Below, one piece after another: positions 53,815-63,646 of a stretch of 64,000 nt of DNA (positions within the stretch are counted from its first letter, which is position 1; every line of letters begins with the position of its first letter). Under the pieces are notes generated by a model. The model was not told the origin of the DNA. It saw only the letters and a program-made list of their open reading frames with translations, and searched no databases. Source of the DNA: Bin34 sp965219935 (GTDB taxonomy: Bacteria; Chloroflexota; Anaerolineae; Caldilineales; Caldilineaceae); contig CBDCOU010000003.1 of the NCBI GenBank assembly GCA_965219935.1, positions 4,650,001-4,714,000 of the forward strand, read 5' to 3'. Both the position numbers and the translations under genes were made by a program.

Positions 53815-54822
53815 TCATGTTCGGCGCTCCCTGATCAAGGCCACCAGGCCGCCAATCATCATGACAATGGCGATGAGCACCCCCTGCAGAATCTGGGCAT
53901 TGTTGGGGTTGATGCCCATGGCGCTCAGGATGGGATTGAGCATGATCAGAATCATGCCGGCCGCCACCACCCCGAGAACCAGTCCGGTGCCGCCGGTCAG
54001 GGCAATCCCGCCCAGTACGACGGCGGCCACGCTGTTGAGGGTGGCGTTGGCCCCCACGCTGAACCGCGGGTCACCGGTACCCGTGATGGCAACGGTGGCC
54101 AGGCCCGCCAGGGCCGCCAGCGCGCCGCCCAGGGCATAGGAGGCCACCTTGGCCCGGGTCACGCCCAATCCGGCCAACGAGGCGATGTTGGAGTCGCTGC
54201 CGATGGCATACATGGACAGGCCCAGCCGGGTGCGTCGCGACAACAGGAACACGACGGTCGCCGGAATGATCATCATCAGGACCGGCAGCACATAGGTGCC
54301 GCCGATGCCCGATTCGGAACCCGTGAACAGCCACCGGAATTCGGGAGCCGTGCCGCCGCCCGGCGAAGGCAGGATCCACAGGGCCAGGCCCGACCAGATG
54401 TAGCTGGTGGCAAGGGTGACCACAATGTCCGGCACCCCCGAGAGACGGATGACGTAGCCGGTCATGCCGTTGAGACAGGCGACGAGGCTGATCAAAAGGA
54501 GAGCGATCACCACAACGGCCCCGAAGGGCTGGTCCGCCATGAAACGGGCCGCAATCGCGTTGCTCAGCAACAGCAGGGCCCCCAGCGACAGGTCGATGCC
54601 GCCCGCAATCACGATGATGGCCTGTCCCAGCGCCAGGTAGACCAGGGGCAGGCTGTTCTTGCTGATGGATGTGATCTGGAACTCCCCGAACCGGGGAATG
54701 AGGTTGGCATACCAGATCAGAAGGGCCAGCAGCAGCAGCCAGACACCCAGGGTCCAGCCACTGCGGGACAGGATCAGACCGGCCCTGTTGAATACGGCTG
54801 TGGCGCGGCTATCCCGGTTCAT
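53815..54822 (-). CDS. Ribose-type sugar ABC permease (RbsC-like) 1
   Basis: The 335-residue product has the RbsC pattern (GGIDLSLGALLLLSNAIAA, IGSDSNIASLAGLGVTRAKVASYALGG, GGIALTGGTGLVLG). It starts 21 bases after the ATPase gene in the same direction and is paired with a second permease gene. The two permeases differ and probably form a heterodimer. Confidence 0.93.
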   Translation of the reverse strand: MNRDSRATAVFNRAGLILSRSGWTLGVWLLLLALLIWYANLIPRFGEFQITSISKNSLPLVYLALGQAIIVIAGGIDLSLGALLLLSNAIAARFMADQPFGAVVVIALLLISLVACLNGMTGYVIRLSGVPDIVVTLATSYIWSGLALWILPSPGGGTAPEFRWLFTGSESGIGGTYVLPVLMMIIPATVVFLLSRRTRLGLSMYAIGSDSNIASLAGLGVTRAKVASYALGGALAALAGLATVAITGTGDPRFSVGANATLNSVAAVVLGGIALTGGTGLVLGVVAAGMILIMLNPILSAMGINPNNAQILQGVLIAIVMMIGGLVALIRERRT

Positions 54823-54843
54823 GCAAGGGGTAGTGGGCCAGGG

Positions 54844-56316
54844 TCAGACGAGGCCGTGGGCCGCGGTCAGGAGCGAGGCTTCCGTGGCCTGGGCCGCCAC
54901 CTGTTCATCAACGATCAGGCCGTTGTGCATGACCAGCACGCGGTCGCAGACGAGCGGGATTTCGGCCAGTTCGCTGGTATACAGGAGCACGGCCGCACCG
55001 TCGGCCGCCAGCTTGCGCAGGAGGGCGTAAATCTCCCCCTTGGTCTGAATGTCGATGCCGCGGGTGGGATCAAAGCACAACAGTGTGCGGAAGCCCGATA
55101 CCAGCCACCGGCCGATGGCCACCTTCTGTTGGTTGCCGCCCGACAGGCGCCGCACCTGGGCCGCCGCCCGGGTGTCGATCGACAGGCTGTCGATGGCATT
55201 GGCAGCCCGGGTGCGCTCATCGGCCGGCAGGCCCAGCCACTGCCGGATGCGCGTGATGAGGGTTACGACCAGGTTTTGGTACACCGGCAGACTGGGCAGC
55301 AGGGCCTGTAGACGGTCTCCCGGAATGAGGACCACCCCCTGTCGCACCGCATCGGCCGGCGACAGGAACCGGCAGTGACTCCCGTCCACCAGGATCCGGC
55401 CGGAACTGGGGCGCCTCTCTCCGCACAGGATGTCGAACACCCGTTCCTGTCCTTGGCCCTCCAAGGCCACCAGTCCGAGGACCTCGCCCCGGCGAACGGC
55501 AAACGAGATCTGGCGGACCGCCTCCCCGGAAGCCAGTTCCTCCACGGCAAAGACAGTCTCGGCGTCTGCAGTCGTTGACGCGGTGGTGCCGGCCGGCGTG
55601 TCGGGTGCAAGGTCCACCGGGGATCCCAGCATGGCGTGGACCAGTTCCTGCTGCGTGATGCCGCCGACTTCCAGTTCGGCGACATTGCGCCCGTCACGCA
55701 GAATGGTCGCCGTATCGCAAATGCGCATCACCTCGGCCAGGCGATGGGTGATGAGCACGACGGAGCATCCGTCGGCCTTCAGCCGGTCAAGCAGTTCGAA
55801 CAGCTTCTCGGCCTGATCCGCGGTCAAGGCGGCGGTGATTTCGTCCAGCAGCAGGATTTTGGGCTTCAGCGCCAGGGCGCGGGCGAGATCCACCAGGCGC
55901 AGCATATCCAGGGGCAGGTCCCGGACCATGCGGTCCCGGTCCAACGAACCCAGATCGAACTCGTCCAGCCACTGTTCAAAGGTGGCCGGATCGGTTTGGC
56001 TCAACCGCAGGTTCTGGGCAATGGTCAGATCCCGGATCAGGGCCGGGTCCTGAAAGACCGTGGCGATACCGCCCCGCATGGCCTCGACCGGGGTCCGGAA
56101 GTTGGCAGTCTGGCCCTCCACCTCCAGCGTGCCCCTGTCCGCCGGATGGACTCCGGCCAGGATGCGGACCAGGGTGCTTTTGCCGGCGCCGTTGGCACCC
56201 AGCAGGGCGTGGATCTCGTGGCGGCGCACGGTCATGTCAACCGCTTTCAGCGCCACCACGGATCCATACGCTTTGGCCACACCCGATGTGGTCAGCAGCG
56301 GGGATGGCCTGTTCAT
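54844..56316 (-). CDS. Sugar ABC transporter ATP-binding protein (RbsA/MglA-like) with degenerate signature in the first half
   Basis: The 490-residue protein carries two ATPase domains. The first has Walker A GANGAGKST and Walker B ILLLDEITAAL, but the ABC signature is LPLDMLRLVDLARA, which lacks the usual LSxGxxQ. The second has LSGGNQQKVAIGRWL and LLCFDPTRGID, but its Walker A is degenerate (LEGQGQERV), as is known for MglA-type proteins. Loss of the first signature is unusual and may make the two sites unequal. The operon runs binding protein, ATPase, permease, permease. Confidence 0.9.
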   Translation of the reverse strand: MNRPSPLLTTSGVAKAYGSVVALKAVDMTVRRHEIHALLGANGAGKSTLVRILAGVHPADRGTLEVEGQTANFRTPVEAMRGGIATVFQDPALIRDLTIAQNLRLSQTDPATFEQWLDEFDLGSLDRDRMVRDLPLDMLRLVDLARALALKPKILLLDEITAALTADQAEKLFELLDRLKADGCSVVLITHRLAEVMRICDTATILRDGRNVAELEVGGITQQELVHAMLGSPVDLAPDTPAGTTASTTADAETVFAVEELASGEAVRQISFAVRRGEVLGLVALEGQGQERVFDILCGERRPSSGRILVDGSHCRFLSPADAVRQGVVLIPGDRLQALLPSLPVYQNLVVTLITRIRQWLGLPADERTRAANAIDSLSIDTRAAAQVRRLSGGNQQKVAIGRWLVSGFRTLLCFDPTRGIDIQTKGEIYALLRKLAADGAAVLLYTSELAEIPLVCDRVLVMHNGLIVDEQVAAQATEASLLTAAHGLV

Positions 56317-56340
56317 GTCAATTCGGGACGCGGGCGTCTG

Positions 56341-57435
56341 CTATTCGCCGGGTGCCTTGCAGGCGGAGACATCCGCGCTGCCGTTGTAGTGGGTAAACGG
56401 TTCGATGTCGACGTACGTGCTCCATCCGACCTGTTCGTCCGGCGCGTAGATGGCGTTCAGGCCGTCGGTGTTGTCGGTCGCGAAGACCTTGGGGGTCAGG
56501 ATGGTTTCGTGCGGCGGGTTGTTGCCGAGGAGCGCGTCGATCGCAATCGAGGTGCCTACGGCGCCGATGGCGGGCGGGTTGGTGACCGCGGCCCCGACCA
56601 GGCCGTCATCGGCCAGGTCCAGCAACTGCGCCACAAAGCCGTTGTTGTCGGCGCCCACAATCGGGACGAAGGGCTTGTCCGCCACCTGGAACTGCTCGAC
56701 CACCGGGTAGTCGATGCCCGAAGTCCAGATGCCGTCGATTTCCTGCGTGGTGATCAGGTCGAGCGCCTGCTGGGCACCCGTGGACGGGTCCCAGCCGGTG
56801 AAGGTGGATGCCACCACCTCGATGTCCGGATAGTTGGCCAGCGCCTCCATGAACCCGTTGTGGCGGTCCGTGTCGGCCGGCACGCCGTCGATGCCGCGCA
56901 TTTCCACGACCTTGCCCGATCCGCCGAGGGTCTCAAAGAGCCATTCGGCTCCCAGCCGGGCGTAGGCGGTCTGGTCGTTGGTGGCCACATAGGCCCCCTC
57001 GGCGGTGACGGCCTGATCAACCGCAACCACGACAATGCCCTGGGCGATCGCCGCCTCAATCACGGCGTTCAGGCCTTCGCGATCGGTGGGGTTGAGGATG
57101 ATGGCGTCAACGCCTTGGGAAATCAGTCCTTCCAGGTCGGCGATCTGTTCGGTCGGGCCGCCGTTGCGGTTGACCACAATCACTTCGTCCACCATGCCGC
57201 TGGCGGTTGCTTCCGCCTTGATGGCGCAGATCATCTGCTCGCGCCAACCGTTGCCGACCAGCGTGTTGCTGACGCCGATGACGAAGCCGCCGGCGGGCAT
57301 CTCCTCGTCGTGGGTGTGGTCTCCATCGTCGTGGGTGTGTTCGTCGGTCGCCACCGGTAGGGCACAGCCGGTGACCGCCAGGGCAACCGCTATCAGCAAC
57401 CCCACGAGCAGGAACAGTTTGGATTTGGCTTGCAT
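56341..57435 (-). CDS. Ribose-type sugar-binding lipoprotein with His/Asp-rich N-terminal linker
   Basis: I start it at ATG 57435 with GGAG eight bases upstream; the ATG at 57450 itself carries that GGAG. The product has 364 residues. A lipobox VTGC is followed by a short linker, DEHTHDDGDHTHDEE, then the Peripla_BP_4 fold (VIGVSNTLVGNGWREQM, DAIILNPTDREGLNAVI, VVAVDQAVTAEGAYVATND). The fold is the D-ribose/galactose-binding family. The His/Asp-rich linker resembles metal-binding segments and is rare in sugar-binding proteins. It is the first gene of the operon, and the promoter must lie in 57436-57821. Confidence 0.9.
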   Translation of the reverse strand: MQAKSKLFLLVGLLIAVALAVTGCALPVATDEHTHDDGDHTHDEEMPAGGFVIGVSNTLVGNGWREQMICAIKAEATASGMVDEVIVVNRNGGPTEQIADLEGLISQGVDAIILNPTDREGLNAVIEAAIAQGIVVVAVDQAVTAEGAYVATNDQTAYARLGAEWLFETLGGSGKVVEMRGIDGVPADTDRHNGFMEALANYPDIEVVASTFTGWDPSTGAQQALDLITTQEIDGIWTSGIDYPVVEQFQVADKPFVPIVGADNNGFVAQLLDLADDGLVGAAVTNPPAIGAVGTSIAIDALLGNNPPHETILTPKVFATDNTDGLNAIYAPDEQVGWSTYVDIEPFTHYNGSADVSACKAPGE

Positions 57436-57821
57436 TTGTTGAATCTCCATTGAATGAGATAACGCCGTACAACCAAGGACCGAACCGGGTTCGGCGAACG
57501 GTGGGCCCGCGCAGGACCAGACTCGATTCAAGGCTGCGGATCAGCATAGCACCTTGGGAATGCTGCCATTTCGTCACCGAACCACGGAGAGACCTTCTGG
57601 CTGCATAAATCCTCATCTTTTCGCCAGCACGGGGATGCCGGGACGGCCGGATGCACCGGTGCCAGTGTGCCAACGGTCGGACAGCCAAGGCCAAAAGAAC
57701 TGTTTCGTCTGCTCGTCTTGTTGGCTTGACCAGGCTGATTTTCTGGAAGTTTGACCGTCAGGGTGCCGCGATCGAGGGCCCGCCATGCCGGGTCGAGGAA
57801 GATGCGGTCGGCTTTGCTGCG
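57436..57821. other. 386-bp leader of the ribose-type ABC operon
   Basis: No gene is supported. It lies upstream of the binding-protein gene and after the stop of a two-domain GNAT gene, both on the minus strand. I saw no clear promoter pair. Confidence 0.4.
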
Positions 57822-58838
57822 TCAATGGCCCCCGACAACGTCCAGGCTCATCGAGACGCGGGCCGTGGTCGATCGAAATCCCAGGGCCAAATTCAGCTGC
57901 AGCATGGGGTTGTCTTCTTCGTTGAAGGTATCAATTTGCCGGAACCCCATGGCGACCGCGGCGTTGATGGCAGTGGTCTTGAGCGCCGTGGCCACGCCAT
58001 GTCGGCGCCAAGTCGGATGCACCCCCGTGACGTGCGTATCAAGATGGCGCGCCTGGGGAGCCGGCTTCCAAAAGCCGGTCACCCCGATCCAGGATCCGGT
58101 CGCCTCCTCGATTGCAATCCAGCGCAGGTCGGGCGAGAACCGCGGGGAGCCGAGGGGGTGCCGCACAAATTCCTCCAGCGAGGTGCCGGGATCGGGATGC
58201 AGGGATGGAATGTCCTGTCTGATCGCGGCATCCATATGCCAGTACCGGGTTTGCCAGTCCGGCATGTTCGGGATCAGATCCTGCAGGTTGTGGATTGCGA
58301 TTCCCTGTGCCGCAGCCTTGGCCAGGCCGGCTAGGCCACGCGCCGGATCCCAAGTGCCAAGATCCAAGCTGGACACCGGTTCCCGCATCGCAACCTCGAA
58401 CCCCCGCTTGCTTAGGAAATGCAGTGCGGCCGAACGGCTCTCGAGTGTTCGGGCTGTAACCTTGGTGAACCGATGCGTGGCTGCGGCCAAAGTCCAGACC
58501 CTATCGTAGAGGAGGGTCCCCAGGCTAAGGTTTCTCCAGTCCGGGTCGACCATCATGTGCAGGTGGAACACATCCGGACGGCCACTCCAGAATGCCTGTC
58601 CCAGCGTGGCATAGCCGATCAGGAGTCCGTCTTGGCATTCAAGTGCGCGCTCCACCCACCAGCTGTCCGCAGGAGTTGACCGGTGTATGTGTACCTGCTG
58701 CTCGGCCGTGGTGGGTTCCTCCGGCTGGGCGCGGTTGTGCAGCCGCGCCAGCGCCTCCCAGTCCGGCAAGTCAGGAACAAATGGTCGCAGCCTGCATCCG
58801 CGGGGACTGGACGGACCTGCCGCCGGATCTTCAGCCAT
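57822..58838 (-). CDS. Two-domain GNAT acetyltransferase with degenerate N-terminal CoA motif
   Basis: The 338-residue protein has two GNAT folds. The C-terminal acetyl-CoA motif is RRHGVATALK, but the N-terminal one reads RNLSLGTLLY instead of RRQGIGTRLY, so the first domain may not bind acetyl-CoA. The C-terminal end lacks the PAWLGWQL tail of the other copies (RSTTARVSMSLDV instead). The ATG overlaps the stop of the upstream array member by eight bases. It is the most diverged member of the array of five. Confidence 0.82.
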   Translation of the reverse strand: MAEDPAAGPSSPRGCRLRPFVPDLPDWEALARLHNRAQPEEPTTAEQQVHIHRSTPADSWWVERALECQDGLLIGYATLGQAFWSGRPDVFHLHMMVDPDWRNLSLGTLLYDRVWTLAAATHRFTKVTARTLESRSAALHFLSKRGFEVAMREPVSSLDLGTWDPARGLAGLAKAAAQGIAIHNLQDLIPNMPDWQTRYWHMDAAIRQDIPSLHPDPGTSLEEFVRHPLGSPRFSPDLRWIAIEEATGSWIGVTGFWKPAPQARHLDTHVTGVHPTWRRHGVATALKTTAINAAVAMGFRQIDTFNEEDNPMLQLNLALGFRSTTARVSMSLDVVGGH

Positions 58839-59792
58839 GGTCCACCAGAGTCAGTTGCCATCCCAACCAGGCCGGCTTGGCCTTGAAGCCCAGCATCAGA
58901 TTGATTTGGAACATCGGGTTGTTTTCCTCGTTGTCCGATTTTACCGACGGACACCCCTGGCCTTGGCCTTCCTTAGCACTTTCAACTTCAGAGCCGTGGC
59001 CAGGCCCTTGCGCCGCCAAGAACGTGCGACTCCCGTCAGCCCGGTGCCTCCGACATCCGGATGGCTGGGGTCAATAAATAGTTCCGATATGCCAACCCAT
59101 TCGTCTCCGCTGACGGCCACGTGCGTTACGTCCGGCGAGAACCCCGGGTTCCCAACGTGCTGGTGGATAAAGGTTTCCAGCGTGGGGGGACTGGATGGAT
59201 CGGGAGTTGGAACATCCCGATAGATATCCGTTTCGAGTTGCCAGAACCGCTCCTGCCAGTCGGAATATTCCCGGGCCAGATCTGCCAGACTGGCCAATCG
59301 GATGCCGTGGGCTTCGGCTTGTTCAATTTTCTGCACGAAAGGGGTTTCGTCGAATGCCGGCAGATCCAATTCCGAAATGGGCTCGCGGATGACCACTTCA
59401 AAGCCCCTTTCCTTGAGGAAGTTGCTGGCTTCCGTCTTGTCCTCCCGCGTGTCGGCAATCAGGCGGCGAACAGGTCCGCGTGCGCGCGCCAGCGCTGCAA
59501 GGTCTGTGAACAGCCGCGTGCCGATGCCCTGGTTGAGGTAGTCGGGATCCACTTCGATACTGAGGTAAACCTTCCCCTCTTGAAGCGACCAGAATGGCTC
59601 TCCCACGGTACCCAGCGCCGCAAACTTCCCTTCGACCTCCGCCACGCGCTTCCGCCACCAGACATTGGGTCTGCTGTCATCTTCGAAACGCTGAAATTCG
59701 ACCGATGTTGGTTCCTGTGGATAGATCTTCTCCATCAGGACTCGAAGGGCCTGATAGTCGCCGTCGTTAAATCTGAAGTCGCGGAGCAACAT
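58831..59792 (-). pseudogene. Two-domain GNAT acetyltransferase, frameshifted near the C-terminus
   Basis: From ATG 59792 the frame is intact through both GNAT domains (LNQGIGTRLF and RRKGLATALK) and ends in KARGVRR followed by a premature TAA at 58941-58943. The missing tail (NEENNPMFQINLMLGFKAKP) is present in another frame up to a stop at 58831. Comparison with the neighbour at 60040-61002 shows one base lost just after GVRR. The tail's stop overlaps the next gene's ATG, so it was once translated in frame. The truncated product lacks the last strand and is probably inactive. Confidence 0.85.
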
Positions 59793-60039
59793 TGCCGTTT
59801 CGGTGGTTTTCGAGGGTCGCGGGCGGCAATCGGAGAAGGGCGCGGGACGAGTATGTCAATCGCTGTACGGGTTGGCAATCAGGCGAGGAACCATGTGGTT
59901 CGCGGATGGTGGACTGTGGCGGGTTGCCTCAGGGCCGGGCGCAGTGTGGCCGCCGTGCCAACGCCTCTTGGTCCGAATTGCCGACAACGATGGTCTCCAA
60001 CTCCCATATCGGGATGCGGACAGACAAGGGGTCTGCGGT

Positions 60040-61002
60040 TCAGATGTTGTCATCCAGTGTCAACTGCCAGCCCAGCCAGGCCGGCTTGGCCTTGAAGCCC
60101 AGCATCAGGTTGATTTGGAACATCGGGTTGTTTTCCTCGTTGTCCGTGATGACCCGCCGGACACCCTTGGCTCTGGCCTGGCGCAGGACCTTCAACTTCA
60201 GTGCTGTGGCCAGGCCCTTGCGACGCCACGACCGCGTGACGCCCGTCAGCCCGGTGCCACCAACCTCCGGATGGTTGGGGTCGATGTACAGTTCCGATAT
60301 GCCGGCCCATTCGTCGCCGTGGACTGCCACGTGCGTTACATCCGGCGAGAATCCCGGGTTGCCGATATGCTGGCGGATGAACGTCTCCAGCGTACGTGGA
60401 CTGAACGGATCGGGAGTTGGGACATCCTGCATGATGGTCGTATCAAGCTGCCAAAACCGTTCCTGCCAGTTGTGATATTCCAGGGCCAGATCCGCCAGGC
60501 TGACCAGTCGGATGCCGCTGGACTCGGCCTGTTGGATTTTGTGAACGAACGGAGTTTCGTCGAAGGCGGGCAGATCCAACTCCGAGATGGGTTCTCGGAT
60601 GACTATCTCAAAGCCCTTTTCCTTGAGGAAGTTGCTGGCCTCTGTTTTGTCCTCCTGCGTGCCGGTAATCAGGCGGTGGACCGGTCCGCGTGCACGTGCC
60701 ATTGCCTCAAGGTCTGTGTACAGCCGCGTGCCGATGCCCTGGTTGAGGCAATCCGGATCCACGTCGACACCCAGGTGAACCTTGCCTTCCTGAAGCGACC
60801 AGAACGGTTCGCCCACGGTGCCCAACGCCGCAAATTTGCCGTCGACTTCGGCAACGCGTTGCCGCCACCAAACCTTGGGTCTGCTGTCATCGCTCCAACG
60901 CAGGGTTTCAACCGACGTTGGTTCGTTCGGATAGATTTTCTCCATCAGGTTGACAAGTGCTTGATAGTCGTTGTCATCGAACCTGAAGTCGCGTATCAAC
61001 AT
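60040..61002 (-). CDS. Two-domain GNAT acetyltransferase (tandem copy)
   Basis: From ATG 61002 the product has 320 residues. The two acetyl-CoA motifs are LNQGIGTRLY and RRKGLATALK, and the tail ends GFKAKPAWLGWQLTL. It shares very high identity with 58831-59792 and 61198-62160, in the same orientation and about 1.16-1.2 kb apart. The acceptor substrate is unknown. The frame opens upstream to 61080, but MLIRDFRFDD is the family start seen in the copies. Confidence 0.88.
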   Translation of the reverse strand: MLIRDFRFDDNDYQALVNLMEKIYPNEPTSVETLRWSDDSRPKVWWRQRVAEVDGKFAALGTVGEPFWSLQEGKVHLGVDVDPDCLNQGIGTRLYTDLEAMARARGPVHRLITGTQEDKTEASNFLKEKGFEIVIREPISELDLPAFDETPFVHKIQQAESSGIRLVSLADLALEYHNWQERFWQLDTTIMQDVPTPDPFSPRTLETFIRQHIGNPGFSPDVTHVAVHGDEWAGISELYIDPNHPEVGGTGLTGVTRSWRRKGLATALKLKVLRQARAKGVRRVITDNEENNPMFQINLMLGFKAKPAWLGWQLTLDDNI

Positions 61003-61197
61003 GGCAGTATCCGTTGTACCTGAATGTAATGGACGGCAAGGGGTGGAACGGCAGGCAGGCAATCGCCCAAACCCGCGCAACGGGCATGGGATCCGCCGGG
61101 GCAGACGGCCACAGGTCCCGAAGTGGCAGCCATGCCCGCGGTTGCCGGCGCGGACCCACTGGTCCCGGACCGCGGGGCCGGGATGGGGAGCCGCGGT

Positions 61198-62160
61198 TCA
61201 GTCACCCTCGGCCAGATTCAATTGCCAACTCAGCCAGGCTGGCTGGGCCCGGAAACCGAGCATCAGATTGATTTGGAACATGGGGTTGTTTTCTTCGTTG
61301 TCCGTTATCACTCGTGTGACACCTTTGGCCTTGGCCTTCCTTAGCACCTTCAATTTGAGGGCGGTGGCTAGGCCCTTGCGCCGCCACGGTCGTGTGACTC
61401 CCGTCAAGCCGGTGCCGCCTACCTGTGGGTGGTTGGGGTCGATGTACAGTTCCGACAAGCCGGCCCATTCCTCGCCGTGGACCGCCACATGGGAGGCGTC
61501 GGGAGTGAAAGCAGGAGTCTCGACCTTTTGTCGGAGGAAGTCCTCCAGTGGTTGCGGCCTGAAGGGACTGGGCAATGGCACATCCCCATGAATGGTCGTG
61601 TCAAGCTGCCAAAGCCGTTTCTGCCAGTCGGAACATTCCCGAGTCAGGTCCGCCAGGCTGATCAGCCGGATGCCGTGGGATTCGGCCTGACGAATTTTGT
61701 GAACGAACGGGGTTTCGTCGAACGTGGACAGATCCAACTCCGAGACGGGCTCGCGAATGACCACTTCAAACCCTTTTCCCTTGAGGAACTCGCTGGCCCG
61801 CGTCTGGTCCTCCCGCGTGTGGGTGGCCAGTCGGCCAACCGGCCCCTGTTCGTGCGCCAGGGCGAGGAGATCTGCGTACAACTGCGTGCCGATGCCCTGG
61901 TTGAGGCAGTCTGGATCCACCTGGACCCGGAGGCGAAAGTCATCCTTCCGATGCGACCCAATGGCCTCGCTCACCATGCCCAACGCCGCAAAACGGCCAT
62001 CGATCTCCACCACGCGTTTCCGCCACCAGATCTTGGGACGGGCATCATCTTCGAAGCGCAGCACTTCGACCGATGTTGGTTCGCGGGGATATACCTTGTC
62101 CAGCAGGATACGCGTGGCCCGATAGTCGCAGGCATCGAACCTGAAGTCGCGGATCAACAT
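61198..62160 (-). CDS. Two-domain GNAT acetyltransferase (tandem copy)
   Basis: From ATG 62160 the product has 320 residues. Acetyl-CoA motifs are LNQGIGTQLY and RRKGLATALK, ending GFRAQPAWLSWQLNL. It is the third of the close tandem copies and more divergent than the other two. All three begin MLIRDFRF or MLLRDFRF. There is no sign of frameshift. The frame opens five codons further upstream at 62175, which lacks a start context. Confidence 0.88.
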   Translation of the reverse strand: MLIRDFRFDACDYRATRILLDKVYPREPTSVEVLRFEDDARPKIWWRKRVVEIDGRFAALGMVSEAIGSHRKDDFRLRVQVDPDCLNQGIGTQLYADLLALAHEQGPVGRLATHTREDQTRASEFLKGKGFEVVIREPVSELDLSTFDETPFVHKIRQAESHGIRLISLADLTRECSDWQKRLWQLDTTIHGDVPLPSPFRPQPLEDFLRQKVETPAFTPDASHVAVHGEEWAGLSELYIDPNHPQVGGTGLTGVTRPWRRKGLATALKLKVLRKAKAKGVTRVITDNEENNPMFQINLMLGFRAQPAWLSWQLNLAEGD

Positions 62161-62584
62161 GGCTGTTTCGAGCATTTCCGAATGTCATGGGACGGCAGCC
62201 GGCGGATCCTATAGCAGACGGATATCCAAAAGCCCGATTTTGCCCTTGTCAGGACGGGATCGGCGCGCTCCGCGGCCGAGCGGCAGTAGTCACAGCCGGA
62301 CTGACGGGCCGATTACCAGGGCTTGAATGCACCGGGAGGTTCCGGTTCGCTTACTTGGAGCGGTGGCCCGGACTGTAGGGATAGTTCGGATCGTGTTGAG
62401 AAAGCGACTCCACGGGCCATAGTCTGTCGGTCATATATTCCGATCCCGGTTGGGGCGCCCTCATGGCTATTGGCCTCTCCCGGAAAGGCACAGGGCGTCT
62501 ATTGGGAGTTCCGGCTGGTGTCGGTGCCGGAATGCCGGTATTGCCCAAATCAATGGAGACGGCTGCGAGCTGCTCCCGCGTGAT
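62161..62584. other. 424-bp intergenic region within the GNAT array
   Basis: No convincing gene is seen. A 65-codon minus-strand frame (62351-62548) has no recognisable feature and is probably chance. The upstream promoter for the array copies on the minus strand may lie here. Confidence 0.4.
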
Positions 62585-63559
62585 TCAACCAGGACATTCG
62601 CAGACCATCCCGATCCACGCAGGCCGCGGTTGGAAGCCCAGTTCCAGATTCAGGCGGTACATGGGATTGTTGGAGCCGTTGTCCGTCCGAATGTACTCAA
62701 ATCCTTCGTTCAGTGCCCACTCGATCGCGTGCAGTTTGAGGGCTGTCGCCAATCCTTTCCGGCGCCAGCCCCTTTCAACCCCGGTAAAGCCGGTGTCAAG
62801 CCCCCTAGGGGAGCCGGTTTCTTTGAGCAGGTTGGTAAATCCGATCCAGTCGCCGGTGGCTTGGTTCAGGGCCAACCAGCAAGCATCGGGGCTGAATCCG
62901 GGGCTGTCCATTCTCTGTGCCAACCAGTGACGGAACTCCAGGGGACGGAACGACACCGCGGAAGGAAGATCCCGGTACAAGCGGTGTTCAAGACGCCAGA
63001 GTCGTTGCTGCCAGTCCGGATACCGTTCCATGGCTTCCCGCAGGCTGCAGATGGCTGCTCCGACCTGCGACGGAGCGGTGCGTTGGTGTTGCCAGTTCCC
63101 GGGTTTGAGCCTGCCAAGGGCGAGTTCGGACTTCTCAACCCGATCCTCCGGTTCAAATCCCCTCGCCGTTAGGAAGTCAAGCGCATCGGGCCGATCCTCC
63201 CTTGCTCCCGATTCAAGCCATCGGATGCGTTCCGTGATCATCGCCAGCGACAACAGGCGTTGCCAGATGCGGGTTCCGATGCCTTGCCTCCGCCAGTCCC
63301 GGTCCACCGATACGTATATCCGGTAGCGTCCGGGCTGTTCGAGCCACCACGCCCTGTGCAGGGAGCCGTACCCGATCATGCAGTTCCCCGACCACACCGC
63401 TTCTTCGCGTGCAAAGTAGAACGACTGTCGTTTCCGAGCCCGGTACCGCAGAACCTCTACAGTTGTGGGTTCGTCGGGGAAGTTGCGGTTCTCCAGGTGG
63501 ACCAGGGCTTCAAGTTCCGCTTCGGAGCCGCCCATTGCGGTTGTAGTCCAACAGTGCAC
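62585..63559 (-). CDS. Two-domain GNAT acetyltransferase (first array gene)
   Basis: The 324-residue product has both acetyl-CoA motifs (RRQGIGTRIW and RRKGLATALK) and the array's typical end, LGFQPRPAWIG. The frame opens with GTG 63559; ATG 63535 is an alternative start. It is more like 51738-52730 in its motifs (RRQGIG) than like the three close copies (LNQGIG). It is separated from the next copy by 424 bases, and transcription of the array probably starts upstream of it. Confidence 0.85.
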   Translation of the reverse strand: MHCWTTTAMGGSEAELEALVHLENRNFPDEPTTVEVLRYRARKRQSFYFAREEAVWSGNCMIGYGSLHRAWWLEQPGRYRIYVSVDRDWRRQGIGTRIWQRLLSLAMITERIRWLESGAREDRPDALDFLTARGFEPEDRVEKSELALGRLKPGNWQHQRTAPSQVGAAICSLREAMERYPDWQQRLWRLEHRLYRDLPSAVSFRPLEFRHWLAQRMDSPGFSPDACWLALNQATGDWIGFTNLLKETGSPRGLDTGFTGVERGWRRKGLATALKLHAIEWALNEGFEYIRTDNGSNNPMYRLNLELGFQPRPAWIGMVCECPG

Positions 63560-63646
63560 AAGTAGTTTCCGAGTGGCTCAACGGGCCTATGCAACGTGCG
63601 TGAGAGCAGGCAGCCGAGCCGATGCCACAGTTGAATTTGACATAAT

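Noticed and set aside
62351..62548. 65-codon minus-strand frame between GNAT genes
   Set aside because: No ribosome binding site or family resemblance; probably chance.
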